Of a stretch of DNA of 64,000 bases, positions 10,649-21,172 are shown one piece after another. Position 1 is the first letter of the stretch; every line of letters begins with the position of its first letter. The notes under the pieces are model-generated. The model made no database searches and had not been told where the DNA came from. It saw only the letters and a list, made by a program, of their open reading frames with translations. The DNA comes from Terracoccus sp. 273MFTsu3.1 (lineage in GTDB: Bacteria > Actinomycetota > Actinomycetes > Actinomycetales > Dermatophilaceae): the NCBI RefSeq assembly GCF_000383675.1, contig NZ_KB911821.1, forward strand, positions 372,001 to 436,000, given 5' to 3'. The position numbers and the translations under genes are program-made.

Positions 10649-11881
10649 GTGAAGTTGAGCATCCGTTCCGCCGCAGTCTCGGGGATGGCCGTCCTGGCCA
10701 TGCTCGGCGTCACGGCCTGCAATGCAACTGCCACGGCCGAGAACGGCAAGCCCGCGGGCTCCTCGTCGGCGACCGCTGGTGGCACGACGTCGGCGGCACC
10801 CACGCCGACCACCGACCCGGTGGTCTTCAAGACGACCCCGGGCGACGAGTCCGAGGACGTCTCCGTCGACACGCGGGTCACCGCCTCGGCCGAGAAGGGC
10901 ACGCTCAAGAAGGCCTCGCTCTCGTACAAGAGCAAGAAGGGCAACCGCGTCCCGGTCGACGGCACCCTCGAGGGCGGCACGTGGACCGCGTCCGACCTGC
11001 TCGAGCCCGGCGTCAAGTACACCCTCGACCTCACGGCCGAGGACTCCGACGGAAAGACCACCGAGTCGACGCAGACGTTCCGCACCGCGAACCTCACGCT
11101 CGACGACCAGGTCTACGTCGCCGTCTCCCCGCGTGACGGAGGCACCGTCGGCATCGGCATGCCGGTCGTCGTCCGCTTCGACCTCCCGGTCGTCGACAAG
11201 GCGAGCTTCGAGAAGCACATGAAGGTGACCTCGACCCCCGCCCAGGCCGGGTCCTGGTACTGGCTCAGCTCGCGCGAGGCGCACTGGCGTCCCAAGACGT
11301 ACTGGAAGGCCGGCACCAAGGTGCACGTCGAGGCCAACCTCAACGGCGTGCCCGCCGGCGGCAACCGTTACGGCCAGATGAGCCGCACGTCGGACTTCAC
11401 GATCGGCCGCGCCGTCGTGGCCAAGGTCAACCTCAAGACGGACCAGCTGGACGTCTTCATCGACGGCAAGTGGGTCAAGCGCATCCCCGTCACCGGTGGT
11501 CGTCCGGGCTTCGTCACCCGCTCGGGTGTCAAGGTCATCATGGACAAGCAGACCAACATCACGATGCGTGCCGAGACCATCGGCCTGAAGAAGGACGACC
11601 CGAACTACTACGCCGACACCCCGGTGAAGTACGCCATGCGTGTCACGAACTCCGGTGAGTTCCTCCACACGGCGCCGTGGTCGGTCGCCGACCAGGGCAA
11701 GCGCAACGTCAGCCACGGCTGCACGGGCATGAGCGATGCCAACGGCCAGTGGCTCTTCGGTCAGATGCGGATCGGCGACGTCGTCGAGACGACGGGAACC
11801 AACCGTCCGATGACGATGGGCAACGGCTACTCGGACTGGAACCTCAGCTGGGCCAGGTGGAGCGCGGGCTCCGCGCTCTGA
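10649..11881 (+). CDS. L,D-transpeptidase lipoprotein with Ig-like domains
   Basis: Cell-wall enzyme (410 aa) expected to make 3-3 cross-links in peptidoglycan. The N-terminus is a lipoprotein signal ending GVTAC with Cys24. A Thr/Ser/Pro-rich linker is followed by two Ig-like domains (around PVVFKTTPGDESEDV and LDDQVYVAVSPRDGGTVG), then a YkuD catalytic domain with the active-site motif SHGCTGMS, nucleophile Cys358 and His356. This order resembles mycobacterial LdtMt2. The GTG at 10649 follows GAAGGG with nine bases between. It is convergent with the MetE-like gene and shares its strong terminator. Resistance of such enzymes to many beta-lactams is family knowledge only. Confidence 0.92.
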   Translation: MKLSIRSAAVSGMAVLAMLGVTACNATATAENGKPAGSSSATAGGTTSAAPTPTTDPVVFKTTPGDESEDVSVDTRVTASAEKGTLKKASLSYKSKKGNRVPVDGTLEGGTWTASDLLEPGVKYTLDLTAEDSDGKTTESTQTFRTANLTLDDQVYVAVSPRDGGTVGIGMPVVVRFDLPVVDKASFEKHMKVTSTPAQAGSWYWLSSREAHWRPKTYWKAGTKVHVEANLNGVPAGGNRYGQMSRTSDFTIGRAVVAKVNLKTDQLDVFIDGKWVKRIPVTGGRPGFVTRSGVKVIMDKQTNITMRAETIGLKKDDPNYYADTPVKYAMRVTNSGEFLHTAPWSVADQGKRNVSHGCTGMSDANGQWLFGQMRIGDVVETTGTNRPMTMGNGYSDWNLSWARWSAGSAL

Positions 11882-11901
11882 GCTGACCACCGAGCTCACC
11901 G

Positions 11902-11939
11902 AGCAGGGCCGGCCACCCTTAGGGGTGGCCGGCCCTGCT
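11902..11939. terminator. Bidirectional terminator, 17-bp perfect stem
   Basis: The arms 11902-11918 and 11923-11939 are exact complements around a four-base TTAG loop. It lies between the convergent transpeptidase and MetE-like genes, 21 bases after the first stop codon. Confidence 0.85.
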
Positions 11940-11968
11940 GTTCGGGGCTGGGAGCCCGTCGGCGACCG

Positions 11969-12949
11969 TCAGCCGGCGCTGCGCTCCTCGAGCTCGCGGG
12001 CGGTCTCCACGGCTGCTCGCTGCACGGCCCTCGCGACCTCCGGTGACCCCGTGGCGAGGCCACAGGCGGGCGTCACGACGACGTCCGCGAGCGACCGGAG
12101 CGGCAGGCCGGTCCGCGTCCACGCCCCGACGAGGTCGGCAGCCAGGTCCTGCGGTCGCGTCCGGCTCCCGTCGGTGGGCACGGCGCCGGCATGGAGGCGT
12201 ATGCCGTCCTCGACCGCGACGGCGACGCCCTCCCACTCGCGGGGGCGCAGCAGGGAGGTGTCGAGCGACAGCGTGGTCGGCGCGGTGGCACGCAGGAGTG
12301 GCAGCGGCGGGTTGGCCGCACAGCAGTGCACGACCGTCTCGCCGTCGTGTGCGCGGAGCACCGTCATCAGGCCGGCCGCGGCCACCTGGGGGTCGAGGCT
12401 CGGCAGACGGCCGAAGCCCGACGAGGTCGGCAGCCGGCCCGCGAGCACGGTGGGCAGGCTGGGCTCGTCCACCTGGAGCACGACCTGCGCCCCGGGGACG
12501 AGGCTGCGCACCGCAGCGACGTGGAGGCGTACGCCCTCGGCGAGCGACTCGACGAGGTCACGGCTGGCGCCGTCGTCGACGATGACGCGCTCGCCGCGCG
12601 AGAGCCAGACGTTGGCAGCCAGGGTCCACGGCCCGACGACCTGGAGCTTGAGCGCCCCGGTGTGCCCGTCGAAGGCCTCGGCGAGCTCGTCGAGGTCCTC
12701 GCGGAGCATCGCCGCCGTGCGCGACGCGTCACGTCCGGGACGGTCGACGAGCCGCCAGCCGACGGGCTGGAGGTCGACGGGCAGCTCGACGAGCAGGCCC
12801 GCCGTGCGGCCCACCATGTCGGCGCCCGGCCCCCGCGCGGGAAGCTCCGGGAGGTAGGGCACGTGGCCGTCCAGGATCTCGCGCACCTGCCGCACCGCGT
12901 CGCGCACCGAGGTGCCGGGCCAGGAGCCGATGCCGGTAGCGAGAGTCAC
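11969..12949 (-). CDS. MetE C-terminal-domain-like methionine synthase / methyltransferase
   Basis: A 326-aa protein matching only the catalytic C-terminal barrel of cobalamin-independent methionine synthase. It starts VTLATGIGSWPGTSVRDAV. Zinc-ligand candidates are the His and Cys of VVHCCAANPP and the Cys of TPACGLATGS; VVLQVDEPSL is also conserved. It lacks the N-terminal half of full MetE (~750 aa), as do the stand-alone actinobacterial and archaeal homologues. The methyl donor and acceptor are therefore uncertain. The GTG at 12949 is six bases from TAGGCT (12961-12956), a leaderless arrangement. Confidence 0.8.
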   Translation of the reverse strand: MTLATGIGSWPGTSVRDAVRQVREILDGHVPYLPELPARGPGADMVGRTAGLLVELPVDLQPVGWRLVDRPGRDASRTAAMLREDLDELAEAFDGHTGALKLQVVGPWTLAANVWLSRGERVIVDDGASRDLVESLAEGVRLHVAAVRSLVPGAQVVLQVDEPSLPTVLAGRLPTSSGFGRLPSLDPQVAAAGLMTVLRAHDGETVVHCCAANPPLPLLRATAPTTLSLDTSLLRPREWEGVAVAVEDGIRLHAGAVPTDGSRTRPQDLAADLVGAWTRTGLPLRSLADVVVTPACGLATGSPEVARAVQRAAVETARELEERSAG

Positions 12950-12996
12950 CGCGCCAGCCTAGGCGCACGCGGCGCGGCTCCGGGACGGCGAGGGGG

Positions 12997-13647
12997 CTAG
13001 AGCAGGACCCCCGAGCCGTCGCCCCGCTCGAAGCGCACCGGCAGCCCGGGTCCGATCGCCGCGACGATGCGGGCGCGAACGTCTGCCACGTCCGGGCCGC
13101 GCTGCGCCGCGATGTCCTCGAAGGTCCCCGAGACGGGCACGACCCGGATCACGAGGCCCCCGGTCCAGGGTTCGGGCCCGAGGCCGGTGATTCTCGGCTC
13201 CGCGTCCATGAGCGGCCTGATGGCGTCCATCGCCGAGAGCTGGTCGGCGAGCGAGTACGGCACCTCGACGAGGTGGACGGTGCCGGGGTGCCGCCCAGCG
13301 AGCTCGACCGCCTTCGCCCGGGCCGCGCCCCGCTCGGCGGTGAGGTAGATGTCGGCGCCGGACCCGTCGCTGCACAGCGCCACGCCCGCCACCTCGTGCG
13401 GGTAGGCGTTGCCGACCTCCTGGAGCGCGTTGGCGACGCCGGCGGCCCCGGTCCCCGGAGGCCCTCCGGCCCAGACCGGCCGGCCGTGCCCGTCGACGTC
13501 CAGACACGAGGTCGTCACCGGGACGCTTGTCAGGGCCGCGGCACCCGGGCCGGAGGGGTGGCCGCACGCCGACACCGCGAGCACAGCGCCCATGACGACG
13601 CCGGTCCGCACCCACACCCCCGCAACGCTCCCCCGTCTGCGCTCCAT
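12997..13647 (-). CDS. Hypothetical lipoprotein
   Basis: A 216-aa exported protein of unknown function. MERRRGSVAGVWVRTGVVMG leads into a hydrophobic segment ending AVSAC, a lipobox. The mature part has paired Cys (near TTSCLDVDG and VALCSDGSG) but no motif I recognise. The ATG at 13647 gives a proper signal peptide; longer in-frame starts would add a non-conserved leader. It lies upstream of the MetE-like gene on the same strand with a 47-bp gap and is divergent from the acetyltransferase gene. The reading frame itself is well supported. Confidence 0.6.
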   Translation of the reverse strand: MERRRGSVAGVWVRTGVVMGAVLAVSACGHPSGPGAAALTSVPVTTSCLDVDGHGRPVWAGGPPGTGAAGVANALQEVGNAYPHEVAGVALCSDGSGADIYLTAERGAARAKAVELAGRHPGTVHLVEVPYSLADQLSAMDAIRPLMDAEPRITGLGPEPWTGGLVIRVVPVSGTFEDIAAQRGPDVADVRARIVAAIGPGLPVRFERGDGSGVLL

Positions 13648-13762
13648 GGGGACAGTGTGCGACGCTTCCGCCGCCTGCGGGTCCGGTTCGGGATCCGAGT
13701 GCGTGAGGGGCAGCAAGCAGCGGTACCGGTCGGCGAGTGGCCGCGGCAGTAGCGTGGTGCCG

Positions 13763-14650
13763 GTGCGCCGCCATGACTTCTCGGGACCCGCCGACCTGCG
13801 AGCGATGCAAGGCCACGCCTCGCGGCTCTGGACACCCGATTCGCGCTTTCACCCCGGTCAGCTCGCGTGGAGCCGCTACTACCGGCCGGTCGACCCGATG
13901 GGCCTCGACGACGGCGAGGCCATCGCTTTCTGGACCGACGGCGGCGAGGTGGTCGGCTTCGGTTGGGCCGAGGCACCCGACTGGCTCGAGCTCCAGGTCG
14001 ACCCGGCGCGGCCCGACGTCGCCGAAGCGGTCGTCGACTGGTTCGAGGAGGTCAGCGACGCGCGGACTCAGGCGGCCCTCGTCATGGAGGGAGACGTCGC
14101 CGAGCAGGCCCTCGCCGCAGCAGGATTCGAACCGCGCACCGACGAGCCCTTCTTCACGCACCACGTGCTCGACCTCGCCGACCTACCGCCGGTGCCCGAC
14201 GTCCCGGGCTACACCTTCCGCCACGTCGAGCGGCACGAGGCCCGCACCCGCGCCGCCGTCCACGCCGCCTCGTGGTCCGACGTCGGTCCGTCGAAGGTCG
14301 ACGAGCGGGCCTACGAGCAGCTCATGGCTGCCTGGCCCTACCGCCACGACCTCGACTGGGTCGCCGTCGACGCCGACGACACCATGGTGGCCTCGGCCCT
14401 CGTGTGGCTCGACCCTGCCCACGCTGCGGGTCTCGTCGAGCCGGTGGGGTGTGTGCCCGAGCACCGTGGTCGCGGACTCGCGGGCGCCGTGACGCTCGCA
14501 GCTCTGCACCGGGCGGCCGAGGTGGGCGCGTCTGTCGCACAGGTGAGCCCGCGCGGCGACGACGACTATCCGGGTCCGCAGCGTCTCTACCGCGCCCTGG
14601 GCTTCCGGCCGCGCGCCCGCACCGTCACGTGGACCCGGTCGCTGGACTGA
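13763..14650 (+). CDS. GNAT-family N-acetyltransferase, two-domain
   Basis: A 295-aa acetyl-CoA-dependent acyltransferase. The C-terminal half has the canonical acetyl-CoA site [20 protein letters not shown] followed by [10 protein letters not shown] and a [16 protein letters not shown] end typical of GNAT. The N-terminal half looks like a degenerate GNAT repeat ([20 protein letters not shown]). The substrate is unknown. The GTG at 13763 is seven bases after TAGCGT (13750-13755), so it is probably leaderless; GTGs at 13757 and 13754 are alternatives. Its 3' end overlaps the convergent mnmA end by 26 bp. Confidence 0.75.
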   Translation: MRRHDFSGPADLRAMQGHASRLWTPDSRFHPGQLAWSRYYRPVDPMGLDDGEAIAFWTDGGEVVGFGWAEAPDWLELQVDPARPDVAEAVVDWFEEVSDARTQAALVMEGDVAEQALAAAGFEPRTDEPFFTHHVLDLADLPPVPDVPGYTFRHVERHEARTRAAVHAASWSDVGPSKVDERAYEQLMAAWPYRHDLDWVAVDADDTMVASALVWLDPAHAAGLVEPVGCVPEHRGRGLAGAVTLAALHRAAEVGASVAQVSPRGDDDYPGPQRLYRALGFRPRARTVTWTRSLD

Positions 14651-15770
14651 GGTCGTCTCCCGGCGACCCGACGGGGGCTCGCTCGAGTCGGGACGCGGAG
14701 ATCGTGGCCGAGCCGACGACCCGCGTCCCCTCGTAGAGCACGACGGACTGTCCCGGCGCGACGCCGCGGACGCGGCCCTCGAGCCGCACCTCGACGCGGT
14801 CGCCGTCGGCCCAGGCCGTCGCGGCATACTCCTCGCCGTGGGCGCGCACCTGCGCGCCGACGTGCACGACGCCCTCGGGCGCCGGGCCGCACCAGCGGGC
14901 ATGGTCGCCGGTGATCGCGTTGACGCCGAGCAGGTCGGCGGCGCCGACGACCACCTGGTTGGTCTCGGGGCGGACCTCGACGACGTAGCGCGGCTCGCCG
15001 TCGGCGGCGGGCCGGGAGAGCGCGAGCCCGCGGCGCTGCCCGACCGTGTAGGCGAAGGCCCCGGCGTGCCGGCCGACGACCTCGCCGGACGTGTCGACGA
15101 TGTCCCCGGGGGCTTCCCCGAGCTCGCGGGTGAGCCACCCTCGGGTGTCGCCGTCGGCGATGAAGCAGATGTCGTGGCTGTCGGGCTTCCTGGCGATGAA
15201 GAAGCCCCGCTCGGCCGCCTCCTCGCGGATGCGCGGCTTGGTCGTGTCACCGAGCGGGAAGAACGAGTGGGCCAGCTGGTCGGCGTCGAGCACCCCGAGG
15301 ACGTAGCTCTGGTCCTTGGCCATGTCGACGGCGCGGTGCAGCTCGCGCCGCACTCCCCCGTGAGCGTCCTCGGCCTCGACGACCTGGGCGTAGTGGCCCG
15401 TCGCCACCGCGTCGAAGCCGAGGGCCAGGGCCTTGTCGAGCAGCGCGGCGAACTTGATCTTCTCGTTGCAGCGCAGGCACGGGTTGGGCGTGCGCCCGGC
15501 GGCGTACTCGGCGCGGAAGTCGTCGACGACGTCGCGCTTGAAGCGGGCCGCCATGTCCCAGACGTAGAAGGGGATCCCGAGCACGTCGGCCACCCGGCGC
15601 GCGTCGCCGGCGTCCTCGATGGTGCAGCAGCCGCGCGCCGACTCGCGCAGCGTCGCTGCGCTCTGGCTCAGGGCGAGGTGGACGCCGACGACCTCGTGGC
15701 CGGCGTCGAGCATGCGGGCGGCGGCGACCGCCGAGTCGACGCCACCGCTCATCGCCGCCACGACCCTCAC
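14625..15770 (-). CDS. mnmA: tRNA-specific 2-thiouridylase MnmA
   Basis: Adds sulfur to U34 of tRNA-Lys, -Glu and -Gln anticodons (381 aa). The PP-loop [17 protein letters not shown] sits at the N-terminus. The catalytic Cys pair is seen in [14 protein letters not shown] and [10 protein letters not shown]. The GHYAQ motif and the C-terminal barrel ([13 protein letters not shown]) are present. The GTG at 15770 overlaps the cysteine desulfurase stop (GTGA), so the sulfur donor and acceptor are translationally coupled, a fitting functional pair. The tail overlaps the convergent acetyltransferase by 26 bp. Confidence 0.95.
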   Translation of the reverse strand: MRVVAAMSGGVDSAVAAARMLDAGHEVVGVHLALSQSAATLRESARGCCTIEDAGDARRVADVLGIPFYVWDMAARFKRDVVDDFRAEYAAGRTPNPCLRCNEKIKFAALLDKALALGFDAVATGHYAQVVEAEDAHGGVRRELHRAVDMAKDQSYVLGVLDADQLAHSFFPLGDTTKPRIREEAAERGFFIARKPDSHDICFIADGDTRGWLTRELGEAPGDIVDTSGEVVGRHAGAFAYTVGQRRGLALSRPAADGEPRYVVEVRPETNQVVVGAADLLGVNAITGDHARWCGPAPEGVVHVGAQVRAHGEEYAATAWADGDRVEVRLEGRVRGVAPGQSVVLYEGTRVVGSATISASRLERAPVGSPGDDLSPATGST

Positions 15771-16957
15771 GACGCGGTCGCCTCCCGCGCACGGCGCGCG
15801 CGCTCGATGGCAGCGGGCAGCGCGTCGACGAACGTGTCGACGTCGGCCTGGGTCGAGGTGTGCCCGAGCGTCAGGCGCAGGGCGCCCCGGGCGTCGCTCT
15901 CGGCGACCCCCATCGCGAGCAGCACGTGGCTGGGCTGCGGCACGCCGGCCTGGCACGCCGACCCCGTCGAGCAGGAGACACCGGCAGCGTCGAGCAGGTA
16001 GAGCAGGGAGTCACCGTCACACCCGGGCACGAGCAGGTGCACGTTGCCGGGGAGCCGGCTCACGCCGTCGCCACGGTGCCAGACACCGGACGGCCGGATG
16101 TCAGGGGAGATCGCCATGGCGCGCTCGATGAGGTCGTCGCGCAGGGCGACGAGCCGGGCCGACTCGGCCTCGATCGAGGCCGTGGCCTCGGTGAGCGCGG
16201 TGGCGAAGCCGACGATGGCCGGGGTGTCGAGGGTGCCGGAGCGCACCTGCCGCTCCTGTCCGCCACCGTGCGTCAGCGGGACGAGCCTCGCGTCACGACG
16301 CAGCACGAGGGCGCCGACGCCGATGGGGCCGCCGAGCTTGTGCGCGGTCACCGACATGAGGTCGGCGCCGCTCGCCTCGAAGTCGACGGCCACGTGCCCG
16401 GCCGCCTGCACGGCGTCGGTGTGGAACGGCACCCCGAACTCGTGCGCCACGTCGGCGATGGCACGGACGTCCTGGACGGCCCCGACCTCGTTGTTGGCCC
16501 ACATCACCGAGACGAGGGCGACCGAGTCGGGGTCGGACTCGATGGCGGCGCGCACGGTCGCGGGCTCGACGACCCCGTCTGGGGTGCACTCGAGCCAGGT
16601 GACCTTGGCGCCCTCGTGCGCGACGAGGAAGTCGACGCAGTCGAGCACGGCGTGGTGCTCCGTCGCGCCGACGAGGAGCCGGACGCGAGCAGGGTCGCGG
16701 TCTCGGCGAGCCCAGTAGGTGCCCTTGACGGCGAGGTTGTCCGACTCCGTGCCGCCCGAGGTGAAGACGATCTCGGAGGGTCGCGCACCGAGGCAGCGGG
16801 CGATCCGCTCGCGCGACTCCTCGACGGCCCGGCGAGCGGCGCGACCCGTGCGGTGCAGGGACGAGGCGTTGCCCACGACCGCCAGCTGCTCCGTCATCGC
16901 CGCGAGGGCGGCGGGGAGCATCGGCGTGGTCGCCGCATGGTCGAGATAGGCAGTCAC
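15767..16957 (-). CDS. Cysteine desulfurase (IscS/NifS family)
   Basis: PLP enzyme (396 aa) that removes sulfur from cysteine to give a persulfide. The PLP Lys is in [11 protein letters not shown]; the persulfide Cys is in [19 protein letters not shown]-type contacts appear as [11 protein letters not shown]. The short loop with two Cys is the group I (IscS-like) pattern. It overlaps mnmA by four bases, so the sulfur most likely goes to tRNA thiolation and perhaps Fe-S assembly. The GTG at 16957 lies six bases from TAGAAT (16969-16964), pointing to a leaderless message. Confidence 0.93.
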   Translation of the reverse strand: MTAYLDHAATTPMLPAALAAMTEQLAVVGNASSLHRTGRAARRAVEESRERIARCLGARPSEIVFTSGGTESDNLAVKGTYWARRDRDPARVRLLVGATEHHAVLDCVDFLVAHEGAKVTWLECTPDGVVEPATVRAAIESDPDSVALVSVMWANNEVGAVQDVRAIADVAHEFGVPFHTDAVQAAGHVAVDFEASGADLMSVTAHKLGGPIGVGALVLRRDARLVPLTHGGGQERQVRSGTLDTPAIVGFATALTEATASIEAESARLVALRDDLIERAMAISPDIRPSGVWHRGDGVSRLPGNVHLLVPGCDGDSLLYLLDAAGVSCSTGSACQAGVPQPSHVLLAMGVAESDARGALRLTLGHTSTQADVDTFVDALPAAIERARRAREATAS

Positions 16958-17146
16958 CCACCGATTCTAGGACTCCTTGACACCCCGGCCGGACGGGCTC
17001 AGGGCGACGCGTCCACCCACCCCCGTGGGCGACGGCATGTGCCGGCCCGCCGGCTACCCGTGCGTAACCTCACACCGCGCCCCCTCGTTGGTCAGTCACG
17101 TCGCCACCCTCCACTGACGTGGGGTGGCCCAGCAGAGAGGGATCTC

Positions 17147-18664
17147 ATGCGATTGACCGCCTCACGCCGCCTCCGTCTCGGAGCGGTCACCGTGGCAGCA
17201 GCCACCGCCCTGACCTCGGCCACCGTCGCCGCCGCCTCGCCGGCCTCGTCCGGTCCGCAGTCCGCGCCGTCCGGCGCCGCTGCCGGCGTGCTGGGCACCG
17301 GCCAGGCCCGCGCACCGTTGTCGACGTGGCTCGCACAGCACTGGTCGACCCTGTCGGCCGTCACGCCGACGACCGTGCTCGTCCACGCGACGGACATCGG
17401 GGCCGCGCGCCGTGCCGCCACCGCGTCCGGGCTCACGGTCCGCGACACCTACGACAAGATCGGTGTCGTCGTCGCGGCCGGGCTCCCCGTGCAGATCGAC
17501 GCCGTGCGCTCCGTCCCCGGCGTCACGTACGTCGAGGGCAACCAGCCCATCGACATGTTCCTGTCGACGTCCAACACGGCCACCCGCGGCTCCGAGGCCA
17601 GGGCGACCCTCACGGGGGCGAACGGCAAGGCCCTCGACGGTTCCGGTGTGAGCGTGGCCGTCATCGACTCCGGCGTCGACCCGACGCACCCGTTCCTCCA
17701 GAACGCCGACGGCACCTCGGCCGTCGTGAAGAACCTCAAGATGGTGTGCGACCCACTCGAGCTGCTCCCCTGCCAGCCCGTCGACGCCGGCAGCCTCAAC
17801 ACCGACCTGCTCGCTGCGGGCGGCCACGGCATGCACGTCTCCGGCATCGTCGCCGGGCGCGACGTCACCCTGTCCGACGGCACGAGGATGCACGGGGCCG
17901 CACCCGGTGCGAGCATCGTCAGCCTGAGCACCGGGGCCGTGCTGCTCATCGTCGGCGCCGACTCGGCGCTCAACTGGGTCCTCGAGCACCACGCCGCGCC
18001 CTGCGGAGCGGGCGTCCCGGCCAGCACGTGCCCGCCGATCAAGGTCACGAGCAACTCCTACGGGCCGACGGGCGGCGGCGAGTTCGACCCGAACTCGGCG
18101 ACGGTCAAGCTCCAGCGTGCGCTCGTCAGCGAGGGCGTCGTCTCGGTCTGGGCCAACGGCAACGACGGCGGAGACGGCTCCGCGAACCTCTCCAACCCTC
18201 CCGGCCAGGACCCGACGGGCGGCATCATCTCCGTCGCGTCGTACAACGACCAGGACACGGGCACCCGCAACGGCACGGTCAGCGACTTCAGCTCGCGCGG
18301 CCGCTCGGGGCAGTTCGCGAGCTACCCCGACATCTCGGCCCCGGGTGAGGGCATCACGTCGTCGTGCCGCATCTACCTGCCGATCTGCACGACGGGCGGC
18401 GACCCGCGCGACAACGGCGACTACAACACGATCAGCGGCACCTCGATGGCGACGCCGCACATCTCGGGCATCGTGGCCCAGCTCTTCCAGGCCAACCCGA
18501 GCGCGACGCCGGCCCAGGTCGAGGCCGTCATCAAGGCGACGGCCTGGAAGTACGCCGACGGAGCCGCCTACGTCAGCGACCCGGCCGGCAACGGCACGAC
18601 GTCGTTCGACAAGGGTCACGGCCTCGTCGACGTCGTCGCGGCGGCCACCGCGATCCGTCCCTGA
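17147..18664 (+). CDS. Secreted subtilisin-like serine protease (S8 family)
   Basis: A 505-aa exported protease. The signal peptide (~residues 1-30, [20 protein letters not shown]) is followed by a propeptide-like region ([18 protein letters not shown] through GVTYVEG, resembling inhibitor I9). The catalytic triad is visible: Asp174 in [12 protein letters not shown], His227 in [13 protein letters not shown] and Ser433 in [13 protein letters not shown]; the oxyanion Asn is in WANGNDGG. Residues between His and Ser carry extra Cys pairs. AGAGAGGGA at 17134-17142 supports the ATG at 17147. The gene is divergent from the desulfurase. The substrate is unknown. Confidence 0.92.
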   Translation: MRLTASRRLRLGAVTVAAATALTSATVAAASPASSGPQSAPSGAAAGVLGTGQARAPLSTWLAQHWSTLSAVTPTTVLVHATDIGAARRAATASGLTVRDTYDKIGVVVAAGLPVQIDAVRSVPGVTYVEGNQPIDMFLSTSNTATRGSEARATLTGANGKALDGSGVSVAVIDSGVDPTHPFLQNADGTSAVVKNLKMVCDPLELLPCQPVDAGSLNTDLLAAGGHGMHVSGIVAGRDVTLSDGTRMHGAAPGASIVSLSTGAVLLIVGADSALNWVLEHHAAPCGAGVPASTCPPIKVTSNSYGPTGGGEFDPNSATVKLQRALVSEGVVSVWANGNDGGDGSANLSNPPGQDPTGGIISVASYNDQDTGTRNGTVSDFSSRGRSGQFASYPDISAPGEGITSSCRIYLPICTTGGDPRDNGDYNTISGTSMATPHISGIVAQLFQANPSATPAQVEAVIKATAWKYADGAAYVSDPAGNGTTSFDKGHGLVDVVAAATAIRP

Positions 18665-18738
18665 CGCCGGGCGCAGCAGCACCACCTGCGCGACCCGTCC
18701 ACCCCACCTGTGGGGCCGGTCTGCCTATGATCGGCCCC

Positions 18739-19212
18739 ATGGGTGGCAGGCACGAGGGCACCGGCGGCAGCCGGCTGCGTGCTCCCGCCGCCCACCGGGC
18801 CGTCGCGGCCCTGGCCTGTCCCGTCATCGGCTACTTCGTGGCCCGACTGCTCGTACGGCTCGTCCCGTCCCTGCCCGCGACGATCACGTATGCCGTGTGC
18901 CTGGCCCTCGCGCTGGCGCTCGGCTGGCGCGCGTGGTCGGCCCGCATCGACCTCGGGACGAAGAGCCTGCGCGTGCACAACACGCTCGCGACGACGACGA
19001 TCGACCGTCGCGACGTCCGCCGCGTGTCGTCGAGCGGGCGCCTCGAGTGGCGCCGCGGCCAGGGTCGTCCCGTGCGCCTGCCGTCGGAGGCGCTGCGCGG
19101 CGCGTGGTGGACCCTCGGGACGGGACGTGCGGCATACGCCTTCAACCGGCAGCGGCTCGAGAGCTGGATCCGGCTGTCGTCGCGGGTCGACCTCGACTCC
19201 GAGGCTGCCTGA
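18739..19212 (+). CDS. Small membrane protein, PH-domain-like C-terminus
   Basis: A 157-aa protein with two hydrophobic segments ([20 protein letters not shown] and [19 protein letters not shown]) followed by a soluble region, [20 protein letters not shown], that resembles bacterial PH-like domains (bPH), with a [15 protein letters not shown] end. The function is unknown. The ATG at 18739 is preceded by TATGAT (18726-18731) and a seven-base spacer, the clearest leaderless -10 in this window; an upstream in-frame ATG at 18727 would lie inside the -10 box and is rejected. The gene ends at a 21-bp-stem terminator shared with etfA. Confidence 0.65.
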   Translation: MGGRHEGTGGSRLRAPAAHRAVAALACPVIGYFVARLLVRLVPSLPATITYAVCLALALALGWRAWSARIDLGTKSLRVHNTLATTTIDRRDVRRVSSSGRLEWRRGQGRPVRLPSEALRGAWWTLGTGRAAYAFNRQRLESWIRLSSRVDLDSEAA

Positions 19213-19234
19213 GAGCCGGCCGGTCGACGTGCTC

Positions 19235-19281
19235 GCACGACAGCGACCCCCGACCGTGCTGGTCGGGGGTCGCTGTCGTGC
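19235..19281. terminator. Bidirectional terminator, 21-bp perfect stem
   Basis: The arms 19235-19255 and 19261-19281 are exact complements around a five-base GTGCT loop. It lies between the convergent membrane-protein gene and etfA and is the longest perfect hairpin seen here. Confidence 0.9.
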
Positions 19282-19309
19282 GGCGCCGGGCACCGGCCCG
19301 ACGGGGCGG

Positions 19310-20266
19310 TCAGTCCTTGGCGGCCGTGATCGCCTCGGTCGCCTGCGGGAGGACGGTGAAGAGGTCACCCACGACGCCGAAGTCGACGAGCTCGAAGATC
19401 GGGGCCTCGTTGTCCTTGTTGACGGCCACGATCGTCTTGGACGTCTGCATGCCGGCGCGGTGCTGGATGGCACCGGAGATGCCGCACGCGACGTAGAGCT
19501 GCGGGCTCACCTGCTTGCCGGTCTGGCCGACCTGCGAGGTGTGGGGGTACCACCCGGCGTCGACCGCGGCACGCGAGGCACCGACAGCAGCACCGAGCGA
19601 GTCGGCGAACTCCTCGACCTTGGAGAAGTCACCGCCGGTGCCGCGGCCACCGGAGACCACGATGGCGGCCTCGGTCAGCTCGGGGCGCCCGGTGGCCTGC
19701 TTCGGCTTGGACTCGGTGATCTTCGCGCCCTTGGCGGCGTCGGACGGGGTGAAGTCGACGACCTCGTCGGCGGCCGCACCGGCGACCTCCTCGGGGGTGG
19801 CCGAGTTGGGCTTGACGGCGACGATGGGCGTGCCCTTCGTGACCGTGGCCGACACGGTGTAGGAGCCGGCGAAGACCGACTGCGTCGTCGCGACGCCACC
19901 GTCGGCGGCCTGGACGTCGACGGCGTCGGTGATGAGGCCCGACTCGGTCTTGACGGCGAGGCGTGCGGCGATCTCCTTGCCCTCCGGCGAGGACGGCACG
20001 AGGACCGCGGCCGGGGACGCCGAGGAGACGAGCTGGGCGAGCAGCTCGGCCTGCGGGACGACGAGGTGCTCGAGCACCTCGGGCGACTCGACGCGGTAGA
20101 TCTTCTCGGCGCCGAAGCGGGCGAGGGTCTCCTTGGCGGCGTCGAATCCGGAGCCGACGAAGACGGCGGACGGCTCACCGAGGCGGCGGGCGATCGTCAG
20201 CAGCTCGGACGTGGTCTTGCGGACCTTGCCCTCGACGTGGTCGACGAGCACGAGTACTTCAGCCAT
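19310..20266 (-). CDS. etfA: Electron transfer flavoprotein alpha subunit
   Basis: FAD-binding subunit (318 aa) of ETF, which collects electrons from acyl-CoA dehydrogenases. The N-terminal domain starts [20 protein letters not shown]. The C-terminal FAD domain has [40 protein letters not shown], and [19 protein letters not shown], the ETF-alpha signature. GGAGAT precedes the ATG. It follows etfB in a two-gene minus-strand operon. Its presence near acyl-CoA ligase and enoyl-CoA hydratase fits beta-oxidation or branched-chain acid breakdown. Confidence 0.97.
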   Translation of the reverse strand: MAEVLVLVDHVEGKVRKTTSELLTIARRLGEPSAVFVGSGFDAAKETLARFGAEKIYRVESPEVLEHLVVPQAELLAQLVSSASPAAVLVPSSPEGKEIAARLAVKTESGLITDAVDVQAADGGVATTQSVFAGSYTVSATVTKGTPIVAVKPNSATPEEVAGAAADEVVDFTPSDAAKGAKITESKPKQATGRPELTEAAIVVSGGRGTGGDFSKVEEFADSLGAAVGASRAAVDAGWYPHTSQVGQTGKQVSPQLYVACGISGAIQHRAGMQTSKTIVAVNKDNEAPIFELVDFGVVGDLFTVLPQATEAITAAKD

Positions 20267-20307
20267 GGTGCGGATCTCCTTTGCTGGCTGGGAAGGTCAG
20301 GGGCAGG

Positions 20308-21090
20308 TCAGACGAACTTGCGCTCGGTGAGGAAGGCGGCGAGCTTGCTGCCGCCGTCGCCCTCGTCGGCGACGATCTCGCCCTGCGAGCGCGGCGGGCG
20401 CGCGGCGAAGGACTCGACCTTCGTCCAGGCGGCGTCGAGGCCGACCTGCGTGGCGTCCACGCCGAGGTCGGCGAGGCTCCACTGCTCGACGGGCTTCTTC
20501 TTTGCGGCCATGATCCCCTTGAAGGAGGGGTAGCGCGGCTCGTTGATCTGGTCGGTGACCGACACGAGGGCCGGCAGCGTGGCCGTGATCGTCTGGGTGG
20601 AGGCGTCACCGTCACGGCGGATCGTGGCCGTGGTGCCCTCGACGCTCAGCTCGGACGCGAACGTCACGGCCGGCAGGCCGAGTCGCTCGGCGAGCATCGC
20701 GGGCACGACACCCATGGTGCCGTCGGTCGAGGCCATGCCGGTGACGACGAGGTCGACGTCCCCGATCTTCTTGATGGCCTCGGCGAGGACGAGGGAGGTC
20801 GCGATGGCGTCGGAGCCGTGGATGGCGGCGTCGTTGACGTGCACACCCTTGTCGGCGCCCATCTGCAGGGCCTTCTTGATGGCGTCGGCGGCGGCGTCGG
20901 GGCCCACCGTCAGGACGGTGACCTCACCCTCGCCGGCCTCGACGATCTTGAGGGCCTCCTCGACCGCGTACTCGTCGAGCTCCGACAGCAGGCCGTCGAC
21001 GTTCTCGCGGTCGGTCGTGTTGTCAGATGCGTTGAACGTGCGCTCGGCCTGGGCGTCCGGCACGTACTTGACACAGACGACGATGTTCAT
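20308..21090 (-). CDS. etfB: Electron transfer flavoprotein beta subunit
   Basis: AMP-binding subunit (260 aa) of ETF. It begins MNIVVCVKYVPDAQAERTF and carries GPDAAADAIKKALQMGADKG, GMASTDGTMGVVPAMLAERL and the family end AAKKKPVEQWSLADLGVDA. The ATG at 21090 follows GAGGAC. It is divergent from a short-chain reductase; the 245 bp between them hold a TetR-type palindrome (21173-21188) and a small hairpin at 21135-21154 that would lie in the etfB leader. The neighbouring etfA follows 41 bases downstream. Confidence 0.97.
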   Translation of the reverse strand: MNIVVCVKYVPDAQAERTFNASDNTTDRENVDGLLSELDEYAVEEALKIVEAGEGEVTVLTVGPDAAADAIKKALQMGADKGVHVNDAAIHGSDAIATSLVLAEAIKKIGDVDLVVTGMASTDGTMGVVPAMLAERLGLPAVTFASELSVEGTTATIRRDGDASTQTITATLPALVSVTDQINEPRYPSFKGIMAAKKKPVEQWSLADLGVDATQVGLDAAWTKVESFAARPPRSQGEIVADEGDGGSKLAAFLTERKFV

Positions 21091-21172
21091 GGGTGAACGT
21101 CCTCTTCCGTTGCTGGTGGTGGTGCTCATGGAACTGCCGGAGGTCGCTCCGGCACTGCCGTCCATCCTCTCA

